A stretch of 64,000 bases of DNA, taken from assembly GCF_013155125.1 (NCBI RefSeq), contig NZ_CP053564.1, positions 4,781,501-4,845,500 of the forward strand, given 5' to 3'. The notes under the pieces are model-generated. The model searched no databases and had not been told where the DNA came from. It saw only the letters and a list, made by a program, of their open reading frames with translations. Source of the DNA: Pseudonocardia broussonetiae. GTDB lineage: Bacteria; Actinomycetota; Actinomycetes; Mycobacteriales; Pseudonocardiaceae. Made by a program: the position numbers and the translations under genes. Numbering within the stretch: the stretch's first letter is position 1; every line of letters begins with the position of its first letter. This document shows, one piece after another, positions 45,160 through 53,988 of the stretch.

Positions 45160-45972
45160 GTGCCCCGGCTCGCGGCCGTCGCCGCCGCGTTCGGCCGCGA
45201 CCTCGACCACGCCGTCGAGCGCGTCGCCACCCTCGTCGGGCACGCGCGCCGCGACGGCGTCGACCTGCTCGTCCTGCCCGACGCCGCCCTCGGCGGCTAC
45301 CTCACCCGGCTCGGGCCCGGCGCCGAGCCGCCGCCCGCGCTGGAGCCCGACCACCCGGCGCTGCTCGCGGTGCGCGCGCTCGCCGGCGACATGGTCGTGT
45401 GCGTCGGCTACCGGGAGGCCGACCGCGGCCGCTGCTACAACACCGCCGTCTGCCTGCACGGCGACGGCGTGCTGGGCACGCACCGGAAGGTGCACCAGCC
45501 GCCGGGGGAGTCGGGCGTCTACGCGGCGGGTGAGGTGTTCACGGCGTTCGACACCCCGGTCGGGCGCCTGGGCATGCTGATCGACTACGACAAGACCTTC
45601 CCCGAGTCGGCCCGCGCGCTGGCCCTGGACGGCGCGCAGGTGCTCGCGTGCCTCTCGGCGTGGCCGACGAACGTCACCAACCGGGCGTCGCGGATGAGCC
45701 AGGACCGCCAGTCGCGGCTGTTCGACCTCTACGACCGCGCCCGCGCCGCGGAGAACCAGGTCGTGCTGGTGTCGTCGAACCAGACCGGGACGCTCGGCGG
45801 GATGCGCTTCCTCGGGCAGGCCAAGGTCGTCGGGCCGGGCGGGGACGTGCTGGCCCGCACGTGGGCGAAGGCCGGGATCGCCGCGGCGGACGTGGACGTC
45901 GACGGCGAGGTCGGGTCGGCCCGCCGCGTCCTGCACCACCTGGACGAGCGGCGGCCCGGTGCCTACCGCTGA
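45160..45972 (+). CDS. Carbon-nitrogen hydrolase (nitrilase-fold) with substituted catalytic residues
   Basis: A 270-residue nitrilase-superfamily protein. The fold is clear (GVDLLVLPDAALGGYL, GTHRKVHQPPGE, GMLIDYDKTFPESARALALDGAQVL, NQVVLVSSNQTG). Of the Glu-Lys-Cys triad only lysine K110 is kept: the first glutamate position is D41 (LPDAAL) and the nucleophile position is D142 (LIDYDKTFPE). It therefore cannot use normal thiol chemistry and may be a pseudoenzyme or regulator. Position fits MSMEG_0566, the hydrolase beside MSMEG_0567; it is not the long Sll0784/NitC-type nitrilase. Start GTG 45160. It overlaps the glycosyltransferase gene by 14 bases. Confidence 0.85.
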   Translation: MPRLAAVAAAFGRDLDHAVERVATLVGHARRDGVDLLVLPDAALGGYLTRLGPGAEPPPALEPDHPALLAVRALAGDMVVCVGYREADRGRCYNTAVCLHGDGVLGTHRKVHQPPGESGVYAAGEVFTAFDTPVGRLGMLIDYDKTFPESARALALDGAQVLACLSAWPTNVTNRASRMSQDRQSRLFDLYDRARAAENQVVLVSSNQTGTLGGMRFLGQAKVVGPGGDVLARTWAKAGIAAADVDVDGEVGSARRVLHHLDERRPGAYR

Positions 45973-47083
45973 GCGCGTCGCCCTGCTGACGTACTCGACG
46001 AATCCGCGCGGGGGCGTCGTGCACACCCTGGCGCTGGCCGAGGCGCTCGCCGACCGGGGCGTCGACGTCACGGTGTGGAGCCTCGGGCGCGGCGGCGACA
46101 GCGCGTTCTTCCGTCCCGTCGACCCGCGGGTCGCGGTGCGGCTCGTGCCGCTGCCCGAGATCGACGGCGAGTCGGTGGGAGAGCGCGTGGTGCGCTCGAT
46201 CGCGGTGCTCGGGGCCGCACTGGAGGGCACCTACGACGTCGTGCACGCCCAGGACTGCATCACCGCGAACGCGGCGGCCGCGGCCGGGCGCACGGGCGTC
46301 GTCCGGACCGTCCACCACATCGACCACTTCACGACCCCCGAGCTCGCCCGCTGCCACGAGCGCGCGATCCGCGAGCCGTCCGCGCACGTCACGGTGTCGG
46401 CCGCGGTCGCCGCCGAGCTGCGCGCGGGCTGGGGGATCACGGCGACGGTGATCGGCAACGGCGTGGACGCGGCGCGGTTCGCCGCGGCCGCGGGGCCGGC
46501 CGGGGCGTCCGGGCGCGCGGCCTGGTCGGCGCGACTGGGGCGCTACGTCCTGGCCGTCGGCGGGATCGAGCCGCGCAAGGGCAGCCTCGCGCTGCTGGAG
46601 GCGTACGCGCTGCTGCGGCGCGAGCACCCGGACGTGGCGCTGGTCGTCGCGGGCGGGGAGACGGTCTTCGACCACCGCGCCTACCGCGCGGAGTGGGAGG
46701 CCCGGGCCGCCGCGCTCGGCGTCGCGCCGGTGGTGCTCGGTCCCGTCGACGACGCCCTGCTGCCCGCGCTCGTCGCCGCGGCCTCCGCGTTCGCGTTCCC
46801 GTCGACGAAGGAGGGGTTCGGGCTGGCCGCGATGGAGGCGCTGGCGGCCGGGGTGCCGCTGGTGGTGTCGGACCTGCCGGTGCTGCGCGAGACGTTCACC
46901 GGGGCCGCCGAGTTCGCCGCCGACCCGCCCGCGCTGGCCGCCGCGCTGGGCCGCGCCCTCACCGCGCCCGACCCCGCCCGGCGCGCCGCGGGGCGGGCGC
47001 TGGCCGCCCGGTGCACGTGGTCCGGGGCCGCCGACCGGCACCTGGACTTCTACCGTTCGTTGCCGCCGGGAGGTCACCGGTAG
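45959..47083 (+). CDS. MSMEG_0565-family glycosyltransferase
   Basis: A 374-residue GT4-type GT-B glycosyltransferase: [99 protein letters not shown] and [32 protein letters not shown]. It belongs to the MSMEG_0565 family linked to the MSMEG_0572-0567 cluster. Donor and acceptor are unknown; its presence suggests the cluster makes a glycosylated small molecule. Start GTG 45959 overlaps the end of the nitrilase-fold gene. Its TAG stop is also the start of the yebC -10 box. Confidence 0.92.
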   Translation: MPTAERVALLTYSTNPRGGVVHTLALAEALADRGVDVTVWSLGRGGDSAFFRPVDPRVAVRLVPLPEIDGESVGERVVRSIAVLGAALEGTYDVVHAQDCITANAAAAAGRTGVVRTVHHIDHFTTPELARCHERAIREPSAHVTVSAAVAAELRAGWGITATVIGNGVDAARFAAAAGPAGASGRAAWSARLGRYVLAVGGIEPRKGSLALLEAYALLRREHPDVALVVAGGETVFDHRAYRAEWEARAAALGVAPVVLGPVDDALLPALVAAASAFAFPSTKEGFGLAAMEALAAGVPLVVSDLPVLRETFTGAAEFAADPPALAAALGRALTAPDPARRAAGRALAARCTWSGAADRHLDFYRSLPPGGHR

Positions 47084-47086
47084 TCT
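47081..47086 (+). promoter_or_regulatory. -10 box of yebC overlapping the glycosyltransferase stop
   Basis: TAGTCT; a possible -35 TTGCCG lies at 47060-47065. The resulting leader of about 22 bases carries GGAAGGGA before ATG 47115. Confidence 0.45.
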
Positions 47087-47114
47087 CGTCCGAGCACTTG
47101 CGGAAGGGATTCAC

Positions 47115-47867
47115 ATGAGCGGCCACTCCAAGTGGGCTACCACCAAGCACAAGAAGGCCGTCATCGACGCCCGCCGCGGCAAGATGTTCGCGAAGCTGAT
47201 CAAGAACATCGAGGTCGCCGCGCGCACCGGCGGCGGTGACCTCGACGGCAACCCGACGCTGTTCGACGCCGTGCAGAAGGCGAAGAAGAGCTCGGTCCCC
47301 AACGACAACATCGACCGCGCCGTCAAGCGCGGCTCCGGGGCCGACGCGGGCGGCGCCGACTACCAGTCGATCACCTACGAGGGCTACGGGCCCAACGGCG
47401 TCGCGCTGCTCATCGAGTGCCTCAGCGACAACCGCAACCGCGCCGCCACCGAGGTCCGCGTCGCGATGACCCGCAACGGCGGCGCGATGGCCGACCCCGG
47501 CTCCGTGGCGTACCTGTTCACGCGCAAGGGCGTCGTGATCGTGCCGAAGGCCGGCGAGCTGACGGAGGACGACCTGCTCCTCGCGGTGCTCGACGCGGGA
47601 GCGGAGGAGGTCAACGACCTGGGCGACAGCTTCGAGGTCGTCTCCGAGGCCACCGACCTCATCGCGGTGCGCACGGCGCTGGTGGAGGCGGGCATCGAGT
47701 ACGACTCGGCCGACCCCACCTTCGTCCCGTCGATGACCATCCCGCTCGACGCCGAGGGCGCCCGCAAGGTCTTCCGCCTCATCGAGGCGCTGGAGGACAG
47801 CGACGAGGTGCAGAACGTCTACGCGAACTTCGACGTGAGCGACGAGGTGATGGCCGAGGTGGGCTGA
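47115..47867 (+). CDS. yebC: YebC/PmpR-family protein (TACO1 family)
   Basis: A 250-residue YebC-family protein: [36 protein letters not shown] at the N-terminus, [40 protein letters not shown] and [18 protein letters not shown]. Members are transcription regulators or, as recently shown for the family, help ribosomes through difficult peptide motifs. It is normally followed by the ruvCAB genes and preceded by pdxT; here pdxT is 7 kb upstream and no ruv gene follows. Confidence 0.95.
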   Translation: MSGHSKWATTKHKKAVIDARRGKMFAKLIKNIEVAARTGGGDLDGNPTLFDAVQKAKKSSVPNDNIDRAVKRGSGADAGGADYQSITYEGYGPNGVALLIECLSDNRNRAATEVRVAMTRNGGAMADPGSVAYLFTRKGVVIVPKAGELTEDDLLLAVLDAGAEEVNDLGDSFEVVSEATDLIAVRTALVEAGIEYDSADPTFVPSMTIPLDAEGARKVFRLIEALEDSDEVQNVYANFDVSDEVMAEVG

Positions 47868-47880
47868 GCCCACCCGGCCC

Positions 47881-47923
47881 CCCGCGAGTCGCGCTCTCGT
47901 TGCGCGCGAGTCGCGGTGGGCGG
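47881..47923 (+). repeat. Copy 2 of a 43-bp dispersed repeat
   Basis: CCCGCGAGTCGCGCTCTCGT...; matches the copy at 56988-57030 at about 39 of 43 positions by eye. It fills the convergent gap between yebC and the GrpE-like gene. Confidence 0.75.
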
Positions 47924-47927
47924 TGCG

Positions 47928-48374
47928 TCAGCGCGTCCGGAACACCGCCACCCGCGCCGCCCGGACCGACCGACCGCCCGCGTCCAGGCCCGGTTCGAGC
48001 AGCGCCGCCACCGTGCGGTCGGCGGCCGGGTCGTCGGTCGCCACCACCTCCGCCGCCTCCATCTGCGTTCCGCGGAACGCGGAACCGGGCGCCGGGGCCA
48101 CCACCGCGCCCCCGCGCCCGACGATCAGCCGCTCCAGCCCGCCCGCGACGGCGGTGAAGGCGGCCCGCTCGCGGCGGGAGCGGGCGGTGGCGGCGCAGGC
48201 GCTCGCGTCCGTGTAGAGCGCGTGCAGGTCGACCAGCAGCGCCACGTCGGGCCCGGCGGAGGCGGGGGCGTCGGCCAGGGCGGCCAGCGCGGCGGACTGG
48301 CGGGTGAGCAGCCGGGTGACGTCGTCGATCTTGTCGGCGAGGTCCCGGGCGGAGGGTTCCGGGGCCGTGGGCAC
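47928..48374 (-). CDS. Divergent GrpE-like nucleotide-exchange factor
   Basis: A 148-residue protein. Its C-terminal half (VVAPAPGSAFRGTQMEAAEVV, DDPAADRTVAALLEPGL, RSVRAARVAV) aligns with the beta domain of GrpE (PGxxFDPxxHEAV, GTVxxVLxxGY, LRPARVxV). The N-terminal half (ARDLADKIDDVTRLLTRQSAALAALA) can form the long helix. It is divergent from an Hsp70 gene with 29 bases between the starts, so it is probably the dedicated exchange factor for that Hsp70. The GTG start is preceded six bases upstream by TAGCGT. The usual FDP motif is FRG here, encoded by a palindrome that also occurs in the 11-kb array. Confidence 0.72.
   Translation of the reverse strand: MPTAPEPSARDLADKIDDVTRLLTRQSAALAALADAPASAGPDVALLVDLHALYTDASACAATARSRRERAAFTAVAGGLERLIVGRGGAVVAPAPGSAFRGTQMEAAEVVATDDPAADRTVAALLEPGLDAGGRSVRAARVAVFRTR
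48065..48080. repeat. Palindrome GCGTTCCGCGGAACGC inside the GrpE-like gene
   Basis: Perfect 16-bp palindrome identical to those ending the modules at 11170, 11463 and 11700. It encodes AFRGT at the place where GrpE proteins have the FDP loop. Confidence 0.8.
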
Positions 48375-48380
48375 GCTCCG

Positions 48381-48396
48381 ACGCTATCGCTAGGGT
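48381..48396. promoter_or_regulatory. Back-to-back leaderless promoters for the GrpE-like and Hsp70 genes
   Basis: On the plus strand TAGGGT (48391-48396) is seven bases before GTG 48404. On the minus strand TAGCGT (48381-48386) is six bases before GTG 48374. The two hexamers are four bases apart, so the two polymerases would compete or be controlled together. Confidence 0.55.
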
Positions 48397-48403
48397 GCCG
48401 CTC

Positions 48404-50086
48404 GTGGCCGTCCACGGTATCGATCTCGGCACCACGAACTCCGCCGTCGCCCGGACCGGCCCCGACGGGCGGCCGCAGGTGCTCGCCGGCATGTCCGGTG
48501 CCCCGACGACGCCGTCGGTGGTGCTGTTCGCCTCCGGCACCGAGCACGTCGTGGGGGAGGGCGCGCGGCGCGAGGCCCGGCTCGACCCGGAGCACGTCTG
48601 CACGCTGGTCAAGCGGCGGATGGGCGACGCGGAGTGGCGGTTCGTCGCGCACGGCACGGGCTGGTCGGCGCCGGCGGTGTCGTCGCTGATCCTGAAGTCG
48701 CTGGTGGCCGACGCCGCGTTCGCCACCGGTGAGACGCCGACCGCCGCCGTGATCACCGTCCCGGCCTGGTTCGGCGACGAGGAGCGGCGCGCCACCGTGC
48801 TCGCCGGGACCTACGCGGGCCTCGACGTCGTCGACGTCCTGTCCGAGCCCATCGCCGCCGCCCTGGCCTACGGCTTCGCCCGCCTCGACGGCTCGCCGGA
48901 GATGGTGAAGGGCGCGGCCCACGAGACCGTCCTGGTCTACGACCTCGGCGGCGGCACGTTCGACGCCACCGTCATCGAGCTCGCCGACCGCCGCATCTCG
49001 GTGCTCGCCGTGGAGGGCGACCACCAGCTCGGCGGCGCCGACTGGGACGAGCGCATCGCCCTGCACCTCGCCCGCCGCTTCTGCGAGCAGAACCCCGATG
49101 CCGAGGACCCGATGGACGACGCCGCGGGCACGCAGGCGCTGGTCCTGGCCGCGGAGCGGGCGAAGCACGTGCTGTCGGAGTCGACGAGCACCGACGTCGT
49201 CGTCACCCACGACGGCGCCCGCGCGGCGGTCACGCTCACCCGCGCCGAGCTGGAGTCGATGACGGCGTCGCTGCTGCGGCGCACCGTCGACCTCACCCGC
49301 TCCTGCCTGGCCGAAGCCGCCCGCCGCGGGGTGCCGCGCGTCGACCGGGTGCTGCTCGTCGGCGGTTCCTCGCGCATGCCCGCCGTCGCCGACGCCCTGC
49401 TCACCGAGCTCGACCTCGACGCGAAGCTGCACGATCCCGACCTCGCCGTCGCCCGCGGCGCCGCGCTGTACGGGGAGAAGAAGGAGCTCGAGCGGATGGT
49501 CGCGGCCGACCTGCGCACCCGCGGACGCCTGCGCGACGGCGCGCCGCTGGAGGACGCCGCCCCCGCCGACCTCGACGACGCCGCCCGCCGCGTCGCCGAC
49601 GCCTACGCCGTGCCGCTGGCGCAGGTGCGCCGCGCGGTGGAGGTCCGCGTCGACACCGTCGTCTCGCGCGGGTTCGGCGTGCTCGCCCTCAACTCCTCGG
49701 CGGGCCGGCTCGAACCGACCTGGCTGGTGCACCGCAACGACCGCCTCCCGATCCGCACCAGCCGCAGCTTCGGCACGGTGCGCGCCGACCAGGCGGTGAT
49801 CGCGCTGACCGTCGTCGAGCAGCAGGGGCAGGCCGAGTCCTCGCGGGCGGAGGACGCGAAGGTGCTGGTCGTCGGCGAGATCACCGGCATCCCGCCCGGC
49901 TACGACGAGGGCAGCGAGGTGCGCGTGAGCTTCGAGATGGGCTTCGACGGCGTCCTGCACGTCACCGCGTTCCACGTCGACGCCGGGCTGCCGCTGACCC
50001 TCACCGTGACGACCGGCGCCACGCTCTCGCAGGCCGAGGTCGCCCGCGAGCGCGACCGGCTCGGCAGGCAGCGGCGGCGGGAGTGA
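48404..50086 (+). CDS. Hsp70/DnaK-family protein with reduced lid
   Basis: A 560-residue Hsp70-family chaperone. The nucleotide-binding domain is complete: GIDLGTTNSAVA at about 4-15, VITVPAWFGDEERRATVLAG, VLVYDLGGGTFDATVIEL, VEGDHQLGGADWDERIA, VLLVGGSSRMPAV. A beta-sandwich-like region follows (FGVLALNSSAGRLEPTWLVHRNDRLPIRTSRSF, VVEQQGQAESSRAEDAKVLVVGEITGIPPG), but the protein ends after SQAEVARERDRLGRQRRRE, so the helical lid is nearly absent compared with DnaK (about 620 residues). It is co-expressed with the following gene (GTGA overlap). It is probably a specialised chaperone, not the housekeeping DnaK. Confidence 0.92.
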   Translation: MAVHGIDLGTTNSAVARTGPDGRPQVLAGMSGAPTTPSVVLFASGTEHVVGEGARREARLDPEHVCTLVKRRMGDAEWRFVAHGTGWSAPAVSSLILKSLVADAAFATGETPTAAVITVPAWFGDEERRATVLAGTYAGLDVVDVLSEPIAAALAYGFARLDGSPEMVKGAAHETVLVYDLGGGTFDATVIELADRRISVLAVEGDHQLGGADWDERIALHLARRFCEQNPDAEDPMDDAAGTQALVLAAERAKHVLSESTSTDVVVTHDGARAAVTLTRAELESMTASLLRRTVDLTRSCLAEAARRGVPRVDRVLLVGGSSRMPAVADALLTELDLDAKLHDPDLAVARGAALYGEKKELERMVAADLRTRGRLRDGAPLEDAAPADLDDAARRVADAYAVPLAQVRRAVEVRVDTVVSRGFGVLALNSSAGRLEPTWLVHRNDRLPIRTSRSFGTVRADQAVIALTVVEQQGQAESSRAEDAKVLVVGEITGIPPGYDEGSEVRVSFEMGFDGVLHVTAFHVDAGLPLTLTVTTGATLSQAEVARERDRLGRQRRRE

Positions 50087-52095
50087 ACGGGTTCGACCCC
50101 GCCGACTACCGCCGGCGCGTGCTGGCCGCGGTGCTCAAGCGCGGCGGCCCGGAGAGCTCCGACCCGTTCGAGCTCTACGACCTCCCCGTCGACGACGACC
50201 TCGACGACGCCGCGGTCGCCGAGCGCGTCGCGGCCGTGTGGGGCTTCTGGCAGCGCCAGCGCGACCACCCCAAGTACCGCGTGCTCGCCGCCGAGCTCGT
50301 GGCCGGGCACGAGGCCCGCAGCGCCGAGCTCCTCGACGCCGGCCGCCGCCGCACCGCCGCCGCGCGGGTGCGGGCCCAGCGCGAGCAGCGCGACGCCCAG
50401 CGCTACGCCCTGCTCGACGCCGCCGTCGCCCGGCTCGTCGACCGCCACCGCGGGATCCCGGCCGACAAGGTCGAGGGGCTGCACGAGGTCGGCGCGCTGG
50501 CCGGTCTCACCCCCGAGGAGGTCACCGCGCGGCTGCGCCGGCACCGCCGGGTCGCCGCGGGGGAGCAGGAGCGGCCGTCGGGCGTCCCCGTCGAGCGCCG
50601 CCGGCAGGTGCGCGCCCTGCTCGACGAGTTCGGGCGCCTCACCGACGCCCCCGCCCCGCCGACGCTGCTCGCCCTGCTCGGGCTCGACGCGTCGGCGACC
50701 GGGCCGCAGGTGCGCGCCGGGGCCGGGGCGTGGCGCTCGCGGGCCCGGGAGCTGCCGCCGAACCGGCTGCGGACCGTCGTCGACGAGCTGCTCGTGCACG
50801 TCGCGGAGCTGCTGGAGCCGGGCGCCGCCGCCGTGGCCGCCTACCTCGACGCCGTCGCCGCCGACGTCACCGAGCACCTGCGGCCCCGCATCCGCGCCGC
50901 CGTGCTGGTGGAGGACCGGCTCGTCGCCGAGGACCACGCCCACCTGCTCGACGAGGCCCGCGCCCTGGGCCTGGACGACGCCCGGGCGCGCGCGGTGCTG
51001 GCCGCGGTCGCGCGGGAGCTCGGGGCGCCGATCGAGACGGACCCGGTGCCGGCCGCCCCGCCGCCGCCCACCCCGCCACCCGCGCCACCGCGCGAGCGCG
51101 GCTGGGAGGCCCCGCTCCGGGCCGCCCGCGCCGCCCTGCGCGCCGCCCGGCCGGGTGAGGCCCGCCGGCTCGTCGAGGCCGCCCGCCGGCTCGCGGGTCC
51201 GGAGGGGGCCACGCCGGTGCGGGCGGTGGCCGACGAGATCGCCGGGGTCCTCGACGAGGCGGCGCGGCGCTGGACCGCGGCGTCGGCCGCCGTGGACGCC
51301 CGCCGCTCCACCGAGGCCGCCGAGCACCTGGAGCACCTCGACCGCACCGCGCGCGACGTCCCCGACCCCCGCGGTGCCGACCTGGACGACCTCCTCGCCC
51401 GGGTGCGCCGCGACGTCGCCCGCGCCGACGCCGCGGTCGCCGCCGCCCTCGCCGGACCCGCGGCCGACCGGGCCGCGGCCCTGCTCGCCGTGCTCGGCAC
51501 CTGCCCCGGCCACCCCGGCGCCGAGGCCGCGCTGGCCGCGATCCCGGTGGAGCCCCCGTCCTGGGTGCGGGCCGCCCGCGACGGCCGCGGCGACGTCCTC
51601 GTCGTCTGGGAGGCCTCGCCGACGCCGCAGGTCCGCTACAAGGTCTCGCGCCGGCGCCCCGACGGGTCGTGGCAGGTCGTCGGCCGCGTCACCGACACCT
51701 CCGTGCTCGACGGCGGCGCCCCGCCCGCGGTGGAGGCCCCGGTGTACGCCGTGGAGGCCGTGCAGGCCGGGCGCAGCTCCGCGGCGGTCCGGTCGGACGA
51801 GCGGACGCCCCCGAGCACGCCGCCGCCGGTCGAGGCCCCGGTGTCCGGGGTCGCCGGGCCGAGCGCCGTCCGCGCCGAGCGCGGCCCCACCGGGTCGGTC
51901 GTCGTCCGCTGGACCGGTCCGCCCGGCGCCGAGTACCGCGTGCGCTGCGCGATGCCCGGCGGCCGGTGGCGCGTCGTCGGGCGCACCCGCGAGCACGAGA
52001 TCGAGGACGGCGGCGCCCCGGACGGGCCGCTGCCGGGCTACACCGTCAGCGCGTCGGTCGGCGGCGAGCGCTCCGCCGAGGTGCCCACGACCTGA
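50083..52095 (+). CDS. Large protein with two C-terminal FN3-like modules, Hsp70 partner
   Basis: A 670-residue, charged, alanine-rich protein. Residues 1-120 (DPFELYDLPVDDDLDDAAVAERVAAVWGFWQ, QRDHPKYRVLAAEL) are helical and might be a very diverged J-like or adaptor region, though no HPD motif exists. Residues about 120-490 are helical with a proline break near 330 (PPPPTPPPAPP). Two related beta modules end the protein, about 490-580 (VLVVWEASPTPQVRYKVSRR) and 590-670 (VVVRWTGPPGAEYRVRCAM), each with a xWxVVGR core, like FN3 domains. GTGA overlap ties it to the Hsp70 gene. The family is known only as Hsp70-linked hypothetical proteins. Confidence 0.7.
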   Translation: MNGFDPADYRRRVLAAVLKRGGPESSDPFELYDLPVDDDLDDAAVAERVAAVWGFWQRQRDHPKYRVLAAELVAGHEARSAELLDAGRRRTAAARVRAQREQRDAQRYALLDAAVARLVDRHRGIPADKVEGLHEVGALAGLTPEEVTARLRRHRRVAAGEQERPSGVPVERRRQVRALLDEFGRLTDAPAPPTLLALLGLDASATGPQVRAGAGAWRSRARELPPNRLRTVVDELLVHVAELLEPGAAAVAAYLDAVAADVTEHLRPRIRAAVLVEDRLVAEDHAHLLDEARALGLDDARARAVLAAVARELGAPIETDPVPAAPPPPTPPPAPPRERGWEAPLRAARAALRAARPGEARRLVEAARRLAGPEGATPVRAVADEIAGVLDEAARRWTAASAAVDARRSTEAAEHLEHLDRTARDVPDPRGADLDDLLARVRRDVARADAAVAAALAGPAADRAAALLAVLGTCPGHPGAEAALAAIPVEPPSWVRAARDGRGDVLVVWEASPTPQVRYKVSRRRPDGSWQVVGRVTDTSVLDGGAPPAVEAPVYAVEAVQAGRSSAAVRSDERTPPSTPPPVEAPVSGVAGPSAVRAERGPTGSVVVRWTGPPGAEYRVRCAMPGGRWRVVGRTREHEIEDGGAPDGPLPGYTVSASVGGERSAEVPTT

Positions 52096-52248
52096 GAGCC
52101 CACGGGACTGCCCGCCGCGATTCCGGGCACACTGGGGCGGGCGCGACACGAGCGTGGAGATCCGCACCGGCTACCGTGGCGTCGCATCCGTGCCAATCGG
52201 ACATCGGTTGCGGACATCGAGGCCACAGGGGAACAGGACCATCAGGAC

Positions 52249-53400
52249 ATGAACCTTCGCATCTTCGGCTGGTCGTACGCGGTGACGGTCGTGTCGCTCG
52301 TCGTCGCCTTCCTCTACGGCAGCTGGCAGGCGCTCATCCTGTGCGCCATCCTCGGCGTCCTCGAGGTGTCGCTGTCCTTCGACAACGCGGTCGTCAACGC
52401 CACGATCCTCGAGCGGATGAGCGAGTTCTGGCAGCGCATCTTCCTGACGATCGGCATCTTCATCGCCGTGTTCGGCATGCGGCTGGTGTTCCCGCTGCTC
52501 ATCGTCGGCATCACGGCGAACCTGAACCCGATCGAGGCGGTCACGCTGGCCCTGGAGCGGCGTCCCGAGGACGACCCCACGAGCTACGCGTACCTGCTCA
52601 ACGAGGCCTACCCGCAGATCGCCGCGTTCGGCGGCATGTTCCTGTTCATGCTGTTCCTGGACTGGATGTTCGAGGACCGCGACATCAAGTGGCTCCGCCC
52701 GATCGAGAAGTTCCTCGCCCGCATCGGGCAGATCGAGCGGATCTCCGTCGTCATCGCCGTGGTCGCGCTGGTGCTTCTCTCCCAGGTGCTCGCGGAGGAC
52801 CCCGCCGTCGTGCTGCTCGCCGGCGCGCTCGGCCTCGTCACCTACCTCGGCGTGCAGGGCCTCGGGCAGTACTTCGAGTCCGTCGGCCAGGCGCAGATGG
52901 AGGACGTCGAGGAGGGCGACGCCCCCGGCCGCAACGGTCAGGGCGGCCCGACCCAGCTCGTGAAGGCGACGGGCAGGGCCGGCTTCTTCCTGTTCCTCTA
53001 CCTCGAGGTCCTCGACGCGGCGTTCTCCTTCGACGGCGTCATCGGCGCGTTCGCCATCACCCCGGACCCGATCATCATCGCCCTGGGCCTCGGCCTCATC
53101 GGCGCGATGTTCGTCCGGTCGCTGACGGTGTTCCTGGTGCGCAAGGGCACGCTGGCCGACTACGTCTACCTGGAGCACGGCGCGCACTGGGCGATCGGCG
53201 CGCTCGCGGTCATCCTGCTCATCGGCATCGGTCCGTTCCACGTCGACGAGATCGTCACCGGCCTCATCGGCGTCGTGTTCATCGGCGCCGCGTTCTTCTC
53301 CAGCGTGCGGCGCAACCGCAAGCTCGAGGCGCAGGGCGTCAACACCCACAAGACGGCCGACGAGCTCGCCGCCGAGGCGAAGGCGGAGGCGCCGCGGTGA
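52249..53400 (+). CDS. DUF475/TerC-like integral membrane protein
   Basis: A 383-residue protein with about nine membrane helices. The two acidic-helix motifs LSFDNAVVNA (near 45) and FSFDGVIGAF (near 262) mark the DUF475/TerC superfamily, thought to bind or move metal ions (Mn2+ or Ca2+). The central cytoplasmic loop (EDVEEGDAPGRNGQGG) is acidic. It is the first gene of a plus-strand pair with terD (GTGA overlap). A -10-like TACCGT lies at 52172-52177, about 70 bases upstream. It probably forms the membrane part of the Ter stress complex. Confidence 0.9.
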   Translation: MNLRIFGWSYAVTVVSLVVAFLYGSWQALILCAILGVLEVSLSFDNAVVNATILERMSEFWQRIFLTIGIFIAVFGMRLVFPLLIVGITANLNPIEAVTLALERRPEDDPTSYAYLLNEAYPQIAAFGGMFLFMLFLDWMFEDRDIKWLRPIEKFLARIGQIERISVVIAVVALVLLSQVLAEDPAVVLLAGALGLVTYLGVQGLGQYFESVGQAQMEDVEEGDAPGRNGQGGPTQLVKATGRAGFFLFLYLEVLDAAFSFDGVIGAFAITPDPIIIALGLGLIGAMFVRSLTVFLVRKGTLADYVYLEHGAHWAIGALAVILLIGIGPFHVDEIVTGLIGVVFIGAAFFSSVRRNRKLEAQGVNTHKTADELAAEAKAEAPR

Positions 53401-53975
53401 CCGTCTCCCTGCAGAAGGGCCAGCGCGTCTCGCTGGCCAAGCGCGGCGGCGGCTCGCTGTCGGTCGTGCGGATGGGCCTGGGCTGGGACGCGGTGAAGAA
53501 GCGCGGCCTGTTCGGCTCGCGCAGCCAGTCGATCGACCTCGACGCCTCGGCGCTGCTGTTCGACGCCTCCGGCGCTCTCGTCGACGCCGTCTGGTTCCGC
53601 CAGCTGCGCAGCAAGGACGGCTCCGTCCAGCACACCGGCGACAACCTGACCGGCGCGGGCGAGGGCGACGACGAGTCGGTCGTCGTCGACCTCGGACGGC
53701 TCTCACCCGCCGTCACGCAGATCGTGTTCACGGTGAACTCGTTCACCGGACAGGACTTCTCGCAGATCGAGAACGCGTTCTGCCGGCTCGTCGACGAGAC
53801 GACCGACGAGGAGCTGGCCCGCTACGAGCTGTCGGGCTCGGGGAAGCACAACGCGCAGATCATGGCGAAGGTGAGCCGCGACGGCCAGGGCGGCTGGAGC
53901 ATGACGGCGATCGGCGCGATCGCGTCGGGCCGGACGTTCCAGGACCTGCTGCCGGCGACGGCCGCGCACCTCTAG
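53397..53975 (+). CDS. TerD-family protein
   Basis: A 192-residue TerD domain protein: SLQKGQRVSLAKRGGG at the start, VRMGLGWDAVKKRGLFG, SIDLDASALLFD and the calcium-binding loop [21 protein letters not shown]. TerD proteins bind Ca2+ and are linked to tellurite, phage and metal stress. It ends 14 bases before a strong hairpin that separates it from the convergent TerB gene. Two more TerD-type genes are at 59097 and 59815. Confidence 0.93.
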   Translation: MTVSLQKGQRVSLAKRGGGSLSVVRMGLGWDAVKKRGLFGSRSQSIDLDASALLFDASGALVDAVWFRQLRSKDGSVQHTGDNLTGAGEGDDESVVVDLGRLSPAVTQIVFTVNSFTGQDFSQIENAFCRLVDETTDEELARYELSGSGKHNAQIMAKVSRDGQGGWSMTAIGAIASGRTFQDLLPATAAHL

Positions 53976-53988
53976 CCCGGGAACACCT

